Part shown: piece after piece, positions 54,209 to 62,655 of the stretch
Layout of the letters: each line of letters begins with the position of its first letter
Numbering within the stretch: the first letter of the stretch is position 1
DNA from: Gammaproteobacteria bacterium
GTDB taxonomy: Bacteria; Pseudomonadota; Gammaproteobacteria; Steroidobacterales; Steroidobacteraceae
Assembly: GCA_028293725.1 (NCBI GenBank)
Contig: JAQGOE010000029.1
Location: forward strand, 1 to 64,000
Direction of reading: 5' to 3'
Length of the DNA stretch: 64,000 bases
Made by a program: the position numbers and the translations under genes
The notes under the pieces: model-generated
Databases searched by the model: none
What the model saw: the letters and a program-made list of their open reading frames with translations, nothing else
Told to the model about the DNA's origin: nothing

Positions 54209-55582
54209 ATGAATACTTCCAGCTCTCTCGAAACATTGTCAGCTCGCTTTCCAAAGGATTTCCTGTGGGGCGTCGCGAGCAGCGCCTTCCAGATCGAAGG
54301 CGCGGCGAGCGCCGACGGCAAGGGCCCATCCATCTGGGACGAGTTCTGCCTCCGCCCCGGCGCGACGGCGGACGGCGCCGACGGCCAGGTTGCCTGTGAT
54401 CACTACAACCGCCTGGAATCGGACCTGGATCTGATCACGGCGCTCGGCATCCAGGGATATCGCTTCTCAATCTCCTGGCCCCGGGTCCAGCCGGCCGGTT
54501 ACGGCCCCATCAACAGTCGTGGCCTGGAGTTCTATGACCGCCTCGTTGACGGCCTGCTCGAACGCAACATTCAGCCGTTTCCGACGTTATATCACTGGGA
54601 TCTGCCGGCGGCGCTGCAAAACGAGCACAGCGGTTGGGCCGATCGGGACACCGCACAGCGATTCGCGGACTATGCTGCACTGATCGCGCGTCATCTCGGC
54701 GATCGCGTGAGCGCGTTTTACACACACAACGAGCCGTGGGTGACCGCAACCCTCGGCCATGAGCTGGGTTATTTTGCACCCGGGATCAAAGACCGGGCGG
54801 TGGCCATGCAGGTCTCACATCACTGCCTGTTGAGTCACGGTCTTGCCTCCCAGGCGATACGCAGCGCGCGCGGCAATGCTTCTGTGGGTATTGTCCTCAA
54901 TCTCTCGCCGGTCTCGCCCGCCACCGAATCGGCGGCTGACAAGCTGCACGCATCACGTGAAGACGGCTTGCTCGTTCGTTGGTATCTGGATGCTTTGCTG
55001 CGCGGACAGTATCCCGCGGATGTCCTGGAATATCTCGGCGCCGACGCTCCGCTGACGCATGCCGGAGATGCCCAGTTGATAGCGCAGCCGCTCGACTTCC
55101 TGGGAGTCAACTACTACCACCCGATCGTATCCACAGTAACCAAACCATACTCTACCGCTCACGCAGGCGCCGTCGTCACCGACATGGGCTGGGAGGTGGC
55201 GCCCGACCTGTTTACCGAGTTGCTGGTACGCATGAAGCGCGACTACGACCTTCCTCCCGTGCTCATTACGGAGAACGGCGCGGCCTATCGGGACAAAGTG
55301 GTTGACGGCACTGTTCAGGATGAAAGCCGGCGGGCGTACATTGAGTCGCACGTAAGCGCGGTCGCGGATGCCATCGAGCGCGGTGTCGATGTCCGCGGAT
55401 ATTTCGTCTGGTCACTGCTGGATAATTTTGAATGGGCGTTGGGCTACAGCAAGCGGTTCGGGCTCTATTACGTCGACTATCCGACTCAGACGCGCATCCT
55501 CAAACACAGCGGGCTGTGGTACAAAGATTTCGCTGCGGCGTTCAACCGAACGCGCCAGCTGTCAGGCGGCGTGGGTGCCTGA
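54209..55582 (+). CDS. GH1 beta-glucosidase
   Basis: The product is 457 residues, standard for bacterial GH1, without a signal peptide. The start block is RFPKDFLWGVASSAFQIEGA. Catalytic residues are clear: acid/base Glu175 in YTHNEPWV and nucleophile Glu355 in LITENGAAY. Further conserved blocks are YRFSISWPRVQPAGYGPINS, PTLYHWDLPAALQ, FLGVNYYHP and GYFVWSLLDNFEWALGYSKR. It hydrolyses cellobiose and short cello-oligosaccharides in the cytoplasm. It lies 45 bases after the LacI gene, probably in the MFS-LacI-GH1 operon. Confidence 0.93.
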   Translation: MNTSSSLETLSARFPKDFLWGVASSAFQIEGAASADGKGPSIWDEFCLRPGATADGADGQVACDHYNRLESDLDLITALGIQGYRFSISWPRVQPAGYGPINSRGLEFYDRLVDGLLERNIQPFPTLYHWDLPAALQNEHSGWADRDTAQRFADYAALIARHLGDRVSAFYTHNEPWVTATLGHELGYFAPGIKDRAVAMQVSHHCLLSHGLASQAIRSARGNASVGIVLNLSPVSPATESAADKLHASREDGLLVRWYLDALLRGQYPADVLEYLGADAPLTHAGDAQLIAQPLDFLGVNYYHPIVSTVTKPYSTAHAGAVVTDMGWEVAPDLFTELLVRMKRDYDLPPVLITENGAAYRDKVVDGTVQDESRRAYIESHVSAVADAIERGVDVRGYFVWSLLDNFEWALGYSKRFGLYYVDYPTQTRILKHSGLWYKDFAAAFNRTRQLSGGVGA

Positions 55583-55630
55583 CTGGATAGTCCGGCTCGA
55601 AGCCGCTGCCTGCCGCAAGTCCAGTTGACG

Positions 55631-55653
55631 CAGGCTGGATAGACCGACAGTCC
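55631..55653. repeat. Copy 1 of a 23-base dispersed repeat
   Basis: A sequence beginning CAGGCTGGATAGACCGACAG matches 62464-62486 at 21 of 23 bases in the same orientation. Weaker similarity continues for about 40 bases downstream (a CCGGCG...AACRAAC-like block in both). Its identity is unknown. Confidence 0.6.
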
Positions 55654-55881
55654 CGCGGCTCTCACGTCGCCCGGCGGCGACGAACATTTCCAACAAAACA
55701 GCAGCGACTCCTTAGCCTGCGGCATCCCTGGACCGACAGCGAGCGCCCCTTTTTGGTGTCTCCAACGCATGACAGCGTTGACATACGCCGATACGACTAC
55801 TAACTTCAGCCCCTCAAGCCGGAGCACACACACCGCCAAAGCTCACTGACTCGATCCACAGGGGGACCCGCCGTATCCGCA

Positions 55882-55895
55882 AGCAATCGCTTGCT
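55882..55895. promoter_or_regulatory. LacI-type palindrome upstream of the GH6 cellulase
   Basis: AGCAATCGCTTGCT matches eight of ten defined positions of TGNAANCGNTTNCA, differing only at the outermost bases. It could bring the secreted cellulases under the LacI regulator of the locus. Confidence 0.45.
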
Positions 55896-56044
55896 CTGAC
55901 ACTTTTTCATCCGCAGGTAGCGCCTACGTAACAGAGGAACATCTCGATATAACTCTGAAGCTTCGTCGTTCCCGACACCTCGGCTTCAGGTCCATATAAG
56001 GATAAAGCAGACATCGTGTAGGTTTATTTCACAAGGATGGCCTC

Positions 56045-59000
56045 ATGAACACACTAGTCAAGTGGCTGCGCCGCAGGATTCACCGCGGTCAGTCCCACCG
56101 ATACGTTTCTATCTGGCTGCCGTTACTGCTCATCGTAATCGAAATACCGGTTGCTTTCGCTCAACATGTAGCCAACCCATTTGCCGGCGCGACCCAGTAC
56201 GTCAACCCGGACTACGCCAAAGAAGTCAATTCCGCGATCGCGACCTTACCGGCCGGCTCCACGCTGGCGAATCAGATGTCCGTGGTCGCAACGTATCCGA
56301 CGGCGGTGTGGCTCGACCGCATGGCAGCGATCGCCGGCGGCTCGGCGAATAGCGGCCGCATGGGCCTCCAGCAACATATCCAGGCGGCGCTTGCCCAGCA
56401 GAAAGGCACGCAGCCAGTCATCGTCGAGCTCGTCATTTACGACTTGCCCGACCGGGACTGTGCCGCGTTGGCCTCGAATGGCGAGATCAGCATCGCCCCC
56501 AACCCGCCAACGCAGCCGTTGAGCGGCATCGCGACCTACGAGCAGAATTACATCACCCCCATCTTCAATATTCTGTCGTCGTTCGCGACCAACCCGAATA
56601 TTCGTTTCGTACTGGTGATCGAGGATGATTCACTGCCCAATATGATCACCAACACCGGCCTGAGCTTTTCGCTCCCGAACTGCGTCGCCGCGAACGACGG
56701 TCAGAGCTACCCTACCCTTTCGATGAACGGCGTGTATGTGCAGGGAATTCAATACGCACTCAATCAATTCCATTCGCTTCCGAACGTATATAACTATCTC
56801 GACGTGGGACACCACGGATGGCTCGGCTGGCCGGCAAACCTCACTGCCGCCGTCCCCTTCTTCCTGAAGGTTGCACAGGGAACGACCGCTGGCGTAAGCA
56901 GCGTCGATGGCTTCATCACCAATACGGCCAACTACGGTCCGACCAAAGAGCCGTACATGACAGCGACCGAGACAATCGGCGGTACCCCGGTGTTCAACTC
57001 CGCCTTCTACCAGTTCAATCCCAACATTGACGAGGAAGACTATGCCGCGCAATTTGATGCAGCCCTGATAAGCGCGGGCTTCCCGTCCACACTGGGATTC
57101 CTGATAGACACGTCGCGCAACGGATGGGGTGGCCCGACCCGGCCAACCGGTCCCAGCACCAGCACGGTGCTCAATACCTTCGTGGACGCAACCAAAATCG
57201 ATCAGCGCGACGACATGGGCCAGTGGTGCAACCAGAAAAATCAGGGACTCGGCGTCGCGCCGACGGTGAACCCCGGGTTTTTCACCAATTTGTATGCCTA
57301 CGTCTGGATCAAGCCGCCGGGCGAGTCGGATGGCAATTATCCCGGTAGCGTGTTCAACGGCGTCACTTCCACCACGGGCGATCCGAACTGCGATCCGGCA
57401 CACAGCAATGCCCTGGCCAACAGTATGTTGACGGGCGCGATACCGAACTCACCGCCCGCCGGTACTTTCTGGGTAACCGAATTCCAGACGCTGGTACAGA
57501 ATGCCTTTCCGCCGATTCCCGCCACTACGGCTGCCGGTTTTACGGTTGCAGCTCCCGGAGTCACCGTGGAGCAGGGAACCACAGCAACGGACAGCGTCAC
57601 GGTGTCATCGATCAATGGCTTCAACAGCGCCATCAATCTGAGCATCAGTGGCCTGCCGGCCGGCGTGACCGCGGCTTTCAGCCCGGCAACCGTTACCGGT
57701 TCGGCCGGCTCTACTCTCAGTTTCACCGCAACCAATACGGCAACGGTGGGCGCGGCTACAGTGACGGTAACGGCATCGAGCGGGGCGATAACTTCCAGCA
57801 CTACGTTGACTCTGAACGTCACCGCTGAGCCGAACTTCACGATTTCAGCTTCGCCTGCAGCGGTCAGCGTGCCGGCGGCAACGAGTGGGACGACCTCGAT
57901 CTCGATCGGTTATGTCGGGGGACTGACGGGAAGCGTGTCGCTCAGCGCAAGCAATCTGCCCAGTGGCGTAAGTGCCAACTTCTCTCCCAATTCGGTCAAC
58001 AGCACCGGCTCGGTAAGTGTCAGTTTCTTCGTTCAGTCCGGCACGGCCGCGGGAACCAGCAACGTCACGATCACTGGGACAAATGGCACGATCAGCCATT
58101 CCGTGACGGTCGCACTCACAATCCCCGGAACTTCCAGCCCAAGCTTCACTATCGCGCCGGCGACTACCGCGCTGACCGTGACCCGGGGTAGCAGTATTGC
58201 TGACACCATAACGGTGGCCGGTGCAGGCGGATTCACTGGTAGCGTAACGCTGGCAGTATCGGGTCTGCCAGCCGGCGTTACGGCTTCGTTCGGCACCAAT
58301 CCGACTACAGGCTCGAGCATATTGACCTTGACGGCCGGCAGCACGGCTGCTGTCGCTACATCGACACTCACAATTACTGGAACGTCGGGTGCGCTGACAG
58401 CGAGCTCAGCCGTCTCGCTGACCATCAACACCGCACAAACGCCCAGCTTCGCCCTCGTCGCGTCAGCCCCAACACTGTCCGTGACCCAAGGGTCTGCCGC
58501 TACCGAGACCGTCACGGTGATGGACGCGGGCGGATTCTCCGGCAGCGTAACGTTAGCTGCATCGGGAATCCCAAGTGGGGTTGGCGCGGTGTTCAGCACC
58601 AATCCGACCACGGGATCAAGTGTGCTGACTCTGACGGCCAGCAGCACGGCGACCGCCGGGACCTCGAACGTCATCGTTACAGGAACGTCGGGTACGTTGA
58701 CTGCAACTACCAGCATCGCCCTGACCGTCAAACCGCCTGTGGCTGCCGGATTTGCGTGCCATATAGACTACACGGTGACCAGCCAGTGGCCTGGCGGCTT
58801 CGGGGCATCTATCAACATCAACAACACCGGGACGACGGCCATATCCAGCTGGACGCTGACTTGGAGCTTCCCTAATGGACAGACGATTTCACAACTGTGG
58901 AATGGTATCAAGGTCCAGAGCGGTGCCAACGTTTCGGTTACCAACGAAAGTTACAACGGCAGTATTGGCTCCGGGGGAAGCTACTCTGGAATGGGCTTCA

Positions 59001-59071
59001 ACGGCACCTGGAACAATACGACCAATGCCGCACCTACCTCGTTTGCAGTGAACGGAGTGGCCTGCCAGTAG
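56045..59071 (+). CDS. Secreted GH6 cellulase with Ig-like repeats and CBM2-like module
   Basis: The product is 1008 residues. A long basic signal peptide ends near residue 39 (WLPLLLIVIEIPVAFA). The GH6 domain covers about 45-490: Asp138 in VIYDLPDRDCAALASNGE (GH6 signature 1) and the proton donor Asp195 in VLVIEDDSLPNM. The usual EPD is EDD here. Other blocks are YLDVGHHGWLGWP, GFLIDTSRNGWGGP and YAYVWIKPPGESDG. Four Ig-like repeats of about 100 residues follow (about 498-905; repeated GxVTLxxSGLPAGVTAxF pattern). A CBM2-like cellulose-binding module ends the protein (CHIDYTVTSQWPGGFGASIN, NVSVTNESYNGSIGSGGSYS, terminal Cys). GH6 enzymes are cellobiohydrolases or endoglucanases; loop lengths were not assessed. 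It is followed by GH5 after a strong hairpin. Confidence 0.92.
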   Translation: MNTLVKWLRRRIHRGQSHRYVSIWLPLLLIVIEIPVAFAQHVANPFAGATQYVNPDYAKEVNSAIATLPAGSTLANQMSVVATYPTAVWLDRMAAIAGGSANSGRMGLQQHIQAALAQQKGTQPVIVELVIYDLPDRDCAALASNGEISIAPNPPTQPLSGIATYEQNYITPIFNILSSFATNPNIRFVLVIEDDSLPNMITNTGLSFSLPNCVAANDGQSYPTLSMNGVYVQGIQYALNQFHSLPNVYNYLDVGHHGWLGWPANLTAAVPFFLKVAQGTTAGVSSVDGFITNTANYGPTKEPYMTATETIGGTPVFNSAFYQFNPNIDEEDYAAQFDAALISAGFPSTLGFLIDTSRNGWGGPTRPTGPSTSTVLNTFVDATKIDQRDDMGQWCNQKNQGLGVAPTVNPGFFTNLYAYVWIKPPGESDGNYPGSVFNGVTSTTGDPNCDPAHSNALANSMLTGAIPNSPPAGTFWVTEFQTLVQNAFPPIPATTAAGFTVAAPGVTVEQGTTATDSVTVSSINGFNSAINLSISGLPAGVTAAFSPATVTGSAGSTLSFTATNTATVGAATVTVTASSGAITSSTTLTLNVTAEPNFTISASPAAVSVPAATSGTTSISIGYVGGLTGSVSLSASNLPSGVSANFSPNSVNSTGSVSVSFFVQSGTAAGTSNVTITGTNGTISHSVTVALTIPGTSSPSFTIAPATTALTVTRGSSIADTITVAGAGGFTGSVTLAVSGLPAGVTASFGTNPTTGSSILTLTAGSTAAVATSTLTITGTSGALTASSAVSLTINTAQTPSFALVASAPTLSVTQGSAATETVTVMDAGGFSGSVTLAASGIPSGVGAVFSTNPTTGSSVLTLTASSTATAGTSNVIVTGTSGTLTATTSIALTVKPPVAAGFACHIDYTVTSQWPGGFGASININNTGTTAISSWTLTWSFPNGQTISQLWNGIKVQSGANVSVTNESYNGSIGSGGSYSGMGFNGTWNNTTNAAPTSFAVNGVACQ

Positions 59072-59104
59072 CGGCCAGCAACCGCACTCGGTCCACATGA
59101 CTCA

Positions 59105-59143
59105 CCCGCGCGGAGCCGGAACGACCTTTCGGCTTCGCGCGGG
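59105..59143 (+). terminator. Strong hairpin between GH6 and GH5 genes
   Basis: A 14-bp stem (CCCGCGCGGAGCCG with CGGCTTCGCGCGGG, one G-T pair) has an 11-base loop. It lies 33 bases past the GH6 stop. No T-tract follows; it could reduce read-through into GH5 or protect the GH6 mRNA end. Confidence 0.6.
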
Positions 59144-59172
59144 CCTTGCACCGCCAAATTTCCGGAGCTCCC

Positions 59173-61083
59173 ATGGACAACTTATACAGGAAGAAGCCCG
59201 CCCCAGCCCCACTCACCAGACACAGCGCCCTGGCACTGACGGCAATAGCTTTGTCCCTCGTCACTCCCGCCGCGTTTTCCCAGGGCGCGGGCTACTGGCA
59301 TACCAGCGGCAACCAGATTCTCGACTCCAACGACCAGGTCGTACGCCTGGCCGGTGTGAACTGGTACGGCTTCGAGACGCCCGATTTCCTGGCCCACGGC
59401 TTGTGGGCGCAGGATTACAAAACCATACTCAACACCATCAAGAGCAATGGCTATAACGTCATCCGCATCCCATTCTCCAACCAGGTGGTGGAAAGCAACC
59501 CAATCCCAACCAATTTCACCAAGTCTGCCAATGGCGTGCCAGCGAACACAGCGCTGATCGGACAGACGGCGTTGGCGGACCTGGACACCCTCATCAGCTA
59601 CGCGGGATCGATCGGGCTGCGGGTAATTCTGGACAATCACCGCTCCGAAGCAGGGAGCAGCAATGAGGCCAACGGCCTGTGGTACACCAGCACCTATACC
59701 CAAGCCAATTGGATTGCGGACTGGCAAACGCTCGCGACCCGCTACAGCGCCAGCCAATTCACTTTCAACGGCAACCCCACCGTCGTCGGAATGGATCTGC
59801 GTAACGAGCCTCATTCGAGCGGTTCGAGCGGCTCCTGCTGGACAGGTGATACGGGGACCAACGGTTGTCCAGTGACTCTGACTTCGCAGAACTGGCCGGT
59901 GGCGGCTGCTACCGCCGGTGACGCCGTTCTGGCAATCAACCCTCGTCTGCTGGTGTTTGTTGAAGGCACAGACTGCTACAACGGTGTCTGTGGCTGGCAA
60001 GGCGGCAACCTGATAGGGGTCGCGTCACACCCGGTGACCTTGAGCGTGCCACACCAACTGGTGTATTCGGCGCACGACTATGGTCCGAACCTCTTCCAGC
60101 AAGCCTGGTTCAACTCCAGCACGACCCCCGCCAGTCTGAGTGCCATCTGGGGCAAATACTGGGGTTACATCAGCGCCGGCGGCATCGCTCCGGTGTGGCT
60201 GGGCGAGTTCGGTACCACTAACAACAATACAGACGTCGAGAGCACGGCAGCCGGCAGTCAGGGACAATGGTTTCAAGCGCTCGCCGGTTTTCTACAAGCG
60301 ACCCCTGCCATTCAATGGACGTACTGGGCGTTGAACGGCGAGGACAGCTACGGTCTGTTGGATAACAACTATGATCAGACGCCGGCCAATGCGCTGAAAC
60401 AATCCTTGCTGGCGGCCATTCAGTCCCCTTTGGGCGGCGGCGGAACGGCGACGCCAGGCTTCACGCTCGCGCCATCGAGCTCCACTGTCGCTTTGGCCCC
60501 AGGTGGCAACGCCACCGACACCATCACGGTGGCAGACGTAGGTGGGTTCAGCGGCAATGTGACACTGGCCGTAGCTGGGCTACCAGCCGGTGTCACCGCG
60601 GCATTCGCTACTAATCCTACCTCGGGCTCCAGCCTGCTGACCTTGACAGGTAGCAGCACAGCCGCCGCGGGAACGTTCAATTTGACCGTTACCGGAACAT
60701 CAGGCGCGTTGACGTCGACCACTCACTTCGCGCTGACCGTCAGTTCCGCAGCCGGAAGCGGCTTTGCATGCCATGTCGATTATACGTTGAGTAGCGAGTG
60801 GCCAGGCGGCTTCGGAGCAGCCATCACTATTAACAACACGGGGACCACGGCCATATCGAACTGGACGCTGACCTGGAGCTTCGCCAACGGACAGACGGTC
60901 ACACAGCTATGGAATGGCAATGTAACCCAGAGTGGCGCCAACGTTTCGGTGACCAACGAGAGCTACAACGGAAATATTGCCTCCGGCGGCAGCTATTCCG
61001 GAATGGGACTCAACGGCACCTGGAACAACACGACCAATGCCGTACCCACGTCGTTTGCGGTGAACGCCGTGGCTTGCCAGTAG
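59173..61083 (+). CDS. Secreted GH5 endoglucanase with one Ig-like repeat and CBM2-like module
   Basis: The product is 636 residues from the ATG at 59173 (CCGGAGCTCCC upstream); an in-frame ATG 27 bases earlier has no support. The signal peptide is ALALTAIALSLVTPAAFS. The GH5 domain covers about 38-425 with acid/base Glu212 in VGMDLRNEPHSS and nucleophile Glu345 in APVWLGEFGTTN; conserved blocks are LAGVNWYGFET, YNVIRIPFSNQ, VILDNHR and HDYGPNLFQQAW. One Ig-like repeat (about 437-528) and a CBM2-like module (about 533-636) follow, both close to those of the GH6 protein upstream. It would cut cellulose internally outside the cell. A terminator hairpin follows. Confidence 0.93.
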   Translation: MDNLYRKKPAPAPLTRHSALALTAIALSLVTPAAFSQGAGYWHTSGNQILDSNDQVVRLAGVNWYGFETPDFLAHGLWAQDYKTILNTIKSNGYNVIRIPFSNQVVESNPIPTNFTKSANGVPANTALIGQTALADLDTLISYAGSIGLRVILDNHRSEAGSSNEANGLWYTSTYTQANWIADWQTLATRYSASQFTFNGNPTVVGMDLRNEPHSSGSSGSCWTGDTGTNGCPVTLTSQNWPVAAATAGDAVLAINPRLLVFVEGTDCYNGVCGWQGGNLIGVASHPVTLSVPHQLVYSAHDYGPNLFQQAWFNSSTTPASLSAIWGKYWGYISAGGIAPVWLGEFGTTNNNTDVESTAAGSQGQWFQALAGFLQATPAIQWTYWALNGEDSYGLLDNNYDQTPANALKQSLLAAIQSPLGGGGTATPGFTLAPSSSTVALAPGGNATDTITVADVGGFSGNVTLAVAGLPAGVTAAFATNPTSGSSLLTLTGSSTAAAGTFNLTVTGTSGALTSTTHFALTVSSAAGSGFACHVDYTLSSEWPGGFGAAITINNTGTTAISNWTLTWSFANGQTVTQLWNGNVTQSGANVSVTNESYNGNIASGGSYSGMGLNGTWNNTTNAVPTSFAVNAVACQ

Positions 61084-61104
61084 CTCATTTCCGCAGCATG
61101 CCGG

Positions 61105-61132
61105 CGCGCCGGATCCTCGTGGATCCGGCGCG
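61105..61132. terminator. Bidirectional hairpin after GH5
   Basis: A perfect 12-bp stem, CGCGCCGGATCC with GGATCCGGCGCG, has a TCGT loop. It lies between the convergent GH5 and serine-hydrolase genes and can serve both. Confidence 0.7.
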
Positions 61133-61150
61133 GGCATCTAATGGGTACCG

Positions 61151-62431
61151 TCATGGGCCGTTCGAGAGTGCCGTCTCAATAGCCTTGAACAGCGCAAGGT
61201 GCGCGCCCTCACGGTCCCTGGCCTCGTCATAACCGTGTCGGGTGCCGTAAGTGTGATTCGCCGAGGACTTGACGATCACGAGCCGCTCTCGTGGATTCAC
61301 GTAGATAAACTGATTAAAGACACCGACGGCAACGTAATCGCCCTGAAGATCAGGAATCCACCAGTGATAGCCGTATCCCCAGATCTCAGCGGAGGAGACC
61401 CGACGACCGGGCATCAGCTGTGGTGCATCAGGTGTAATAGACGCCCGCACCCATTCCGCAGGGACGATCTGCGCACCATGCCAGTTACCCCAGTGCGCGT
61501 AAAGGAGCCCAAATCGGGCGCAATCTCGTAGCGTCGCATTCAGTCCCCCCGCCGCGAACTCCACGCCATCACGGTCCGTAAGATAGTAGGCGTCGTCCTG
61601 CATACCAACAGGCTGCCAAAGCCGGGTGGACAGGTAGGCTGCGAGTGGCATGCCGGTAGCATGGCGCAGTACCATGCCCAGCACCTGCGTATCCATTGAG
61701 TTGTAGCGGAGGTACGTTCCGGGTGCGTGCTCCTGCGTCAACGTCGCGGCAAAGGCGTCGAGAGACCGTCCAAAGGCCACCGCGTGTCCGAATCGCATTA
61801 CGTCCGAGTGCGGGTCGCTGTAATCTTCGCTCCAGCGGGCTCCCGAGGACATCTGAACGACGTCCTTGATGCGCACACCGTCGTAGGCAGACCCGGCGAG
61901 CTCAGGTGCGTACTGCGTAACCGGATCGCTGATGCTCTGGATTTTACCGTCGGCAACAGCGATGCCGACAAGGGCCGACGCAAACGACTTCGATACCGAC
62001 CAGGCGACCGTCCGCGTATGCGCATCTGTTCCGCGGAAATAACGTTCGAAGATAATCTTGTCGTCCTTGATGATGATGAGGCCGGTCGTATCCGACTGCT
62101 CCAGAAACGACGCCGTGTCAATCCGGCTTCCGCGGAAATCAAACGATGCCGGCAGGTCGACTTGCGCGCCCTGCGCGAGCGCGCTCGGACTGTCAGAGGC
62201 TCGTACCCTGACCGTCGGGAAGAAGGCCCTCATATTGCGGAAATCGGCAACATGGTCCCGATCCTGGAACAGCGTGCGCACAAATTCGACGCGGCGTACC
62301 GCCCGAACCGGTGCGCTTTCGCAGCCGACGACCGTGAGCGCTCCCAGGAGCGATAAGGCGGCGACGAAGAGACCGCCAGTGCAACGCGATGGCGGAAATC
62401 TCCGATAATCTGAGCCGTTTGCTGAGGCCAT
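61151..62431 (-). CDS. Serine hydrolase (beta-lactamase/class C fold) lipoprotein
   Basis: The product is 426 residues with a lipoprotein signal (LSLLGALTVVGC, Cys37). The class C/esterase motifs are the nucleophile Ser145 and Lys148 in TVAWSVSKSFAS and Tyr in YLRYNSMDTQVLGMVL (YxN). A late HTYGTRHGYDE may supply the third motif. MSSGARWSEDYSDPHSDVMR and WGYGYHWWIPD are typical of the family, which covers esterases, D-aminopeptidases and other penicillin-binding-protein-like hydrolases; lactam resistance is not implied. It is anchored to a membrane facing the periplasm. A copy of the 23-base dispersed repeat lies 33 bases upstream of its start. Confidence 0.82.
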   Translation of the reverse strand: MASANGSDYRRFPPSRCTGGLFVAALSLLGALTVVGCESAPVRAVRRVEFVRTLFQDRDHVADFRNMRAFFPTVRVRASDSPSALAQGAQVDLPASFDFRGSRIDTASFLEQSDTTGLIIIKDDKIIFERYFRGTDAHTRTVAWSVSKSFASALVGIAVADGKIQSISDPVTQYAPELAGSAYDGVRIKDVVQMSSGARWSEDYSDPHSDVMRFGHAVAFGRSLDAFAATLTQEHAPGTYLRYNSMDTQVLGMVLRHATGMPLAAYLSTRLWQPVGMQDDAYYLTDRDGVEFAAGGLNATLRDCARFGLLYAHWGNWHGAQIVPAEWVRASITPDAPQLMPGRRVSSAEIWGYGYHWWIPDLQGDYVAVGVFNQFIYVNPRERLVIVKSSANHTYGTRHGYDEARDREGAHLALFKAIETALSNGP

Positions 62432-62463
62432 GTGTACAGAATACCGCCTCGATCACATTCGTA

Positions 62464-62486
62464 CAGCCTGGATAGACTGACAGTCC
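62464..62486. repeat. Copy 2 of a 23-base dispersed repeat
   Basis: It matches 55631-55653 at 21 of 23 bases, same orientation. It lies just upstream of the minus-strand serine hydrolase gene, where a promoter or leader would be expected. Confidence 0.6.
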
Positions 62487-62655
62487 AGCAACAACCCATT
62501 TTTGTGCCGGCGCAACAAACTCTTGATGCGAAAGACCTTGCAATCACAGAACTACCAAGCCTGTCACACCGGCCTGTGATCCACGTGTGAAAACATTTTC
62601 GTAGACGTCTTGCCCGCGCAGGGCGTCCTCGAAGGCGATAGGAGGCAATACACAG

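Larger units (their letters stand above)
55583..56044. promoter_or_regulatory. Intergenic region between GH1 and the GH6 cellulase
   Basis: The region is 462 bases with no credible gene; the minus-strand open frames here have no ribosome site. It contains a 23-base sequence repeated at 62464, a perfect TTGACA box at 55778-55783 with a poor -10 (TAACTT, 17-base spacing), and a LacI-type palindrome at 55882-55895, about 150 bases before the GH6 ATG. It should hold the promoter of the secreted cellulase genes. Confidence 0.55.

Noticed and set aside
55486..55839. Minus-strand open frame of 117 codons after GH1
   Set aside because: Partly antisense to GH1, no ribosome site, no conserved domain; only the short AGLSVYP-like stretch is shared with 62500 and is treated as a DNA repeat.
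61151..62431. Antibiotic-resistance beta-lactamase
   Set aside because: The SxxK and YxN motifs are shared by many esterases and peptidases of this fold; the lipoprotein anchor and WGYGYHWW block fit the general serine hydrolase family and not a class C lactamase.
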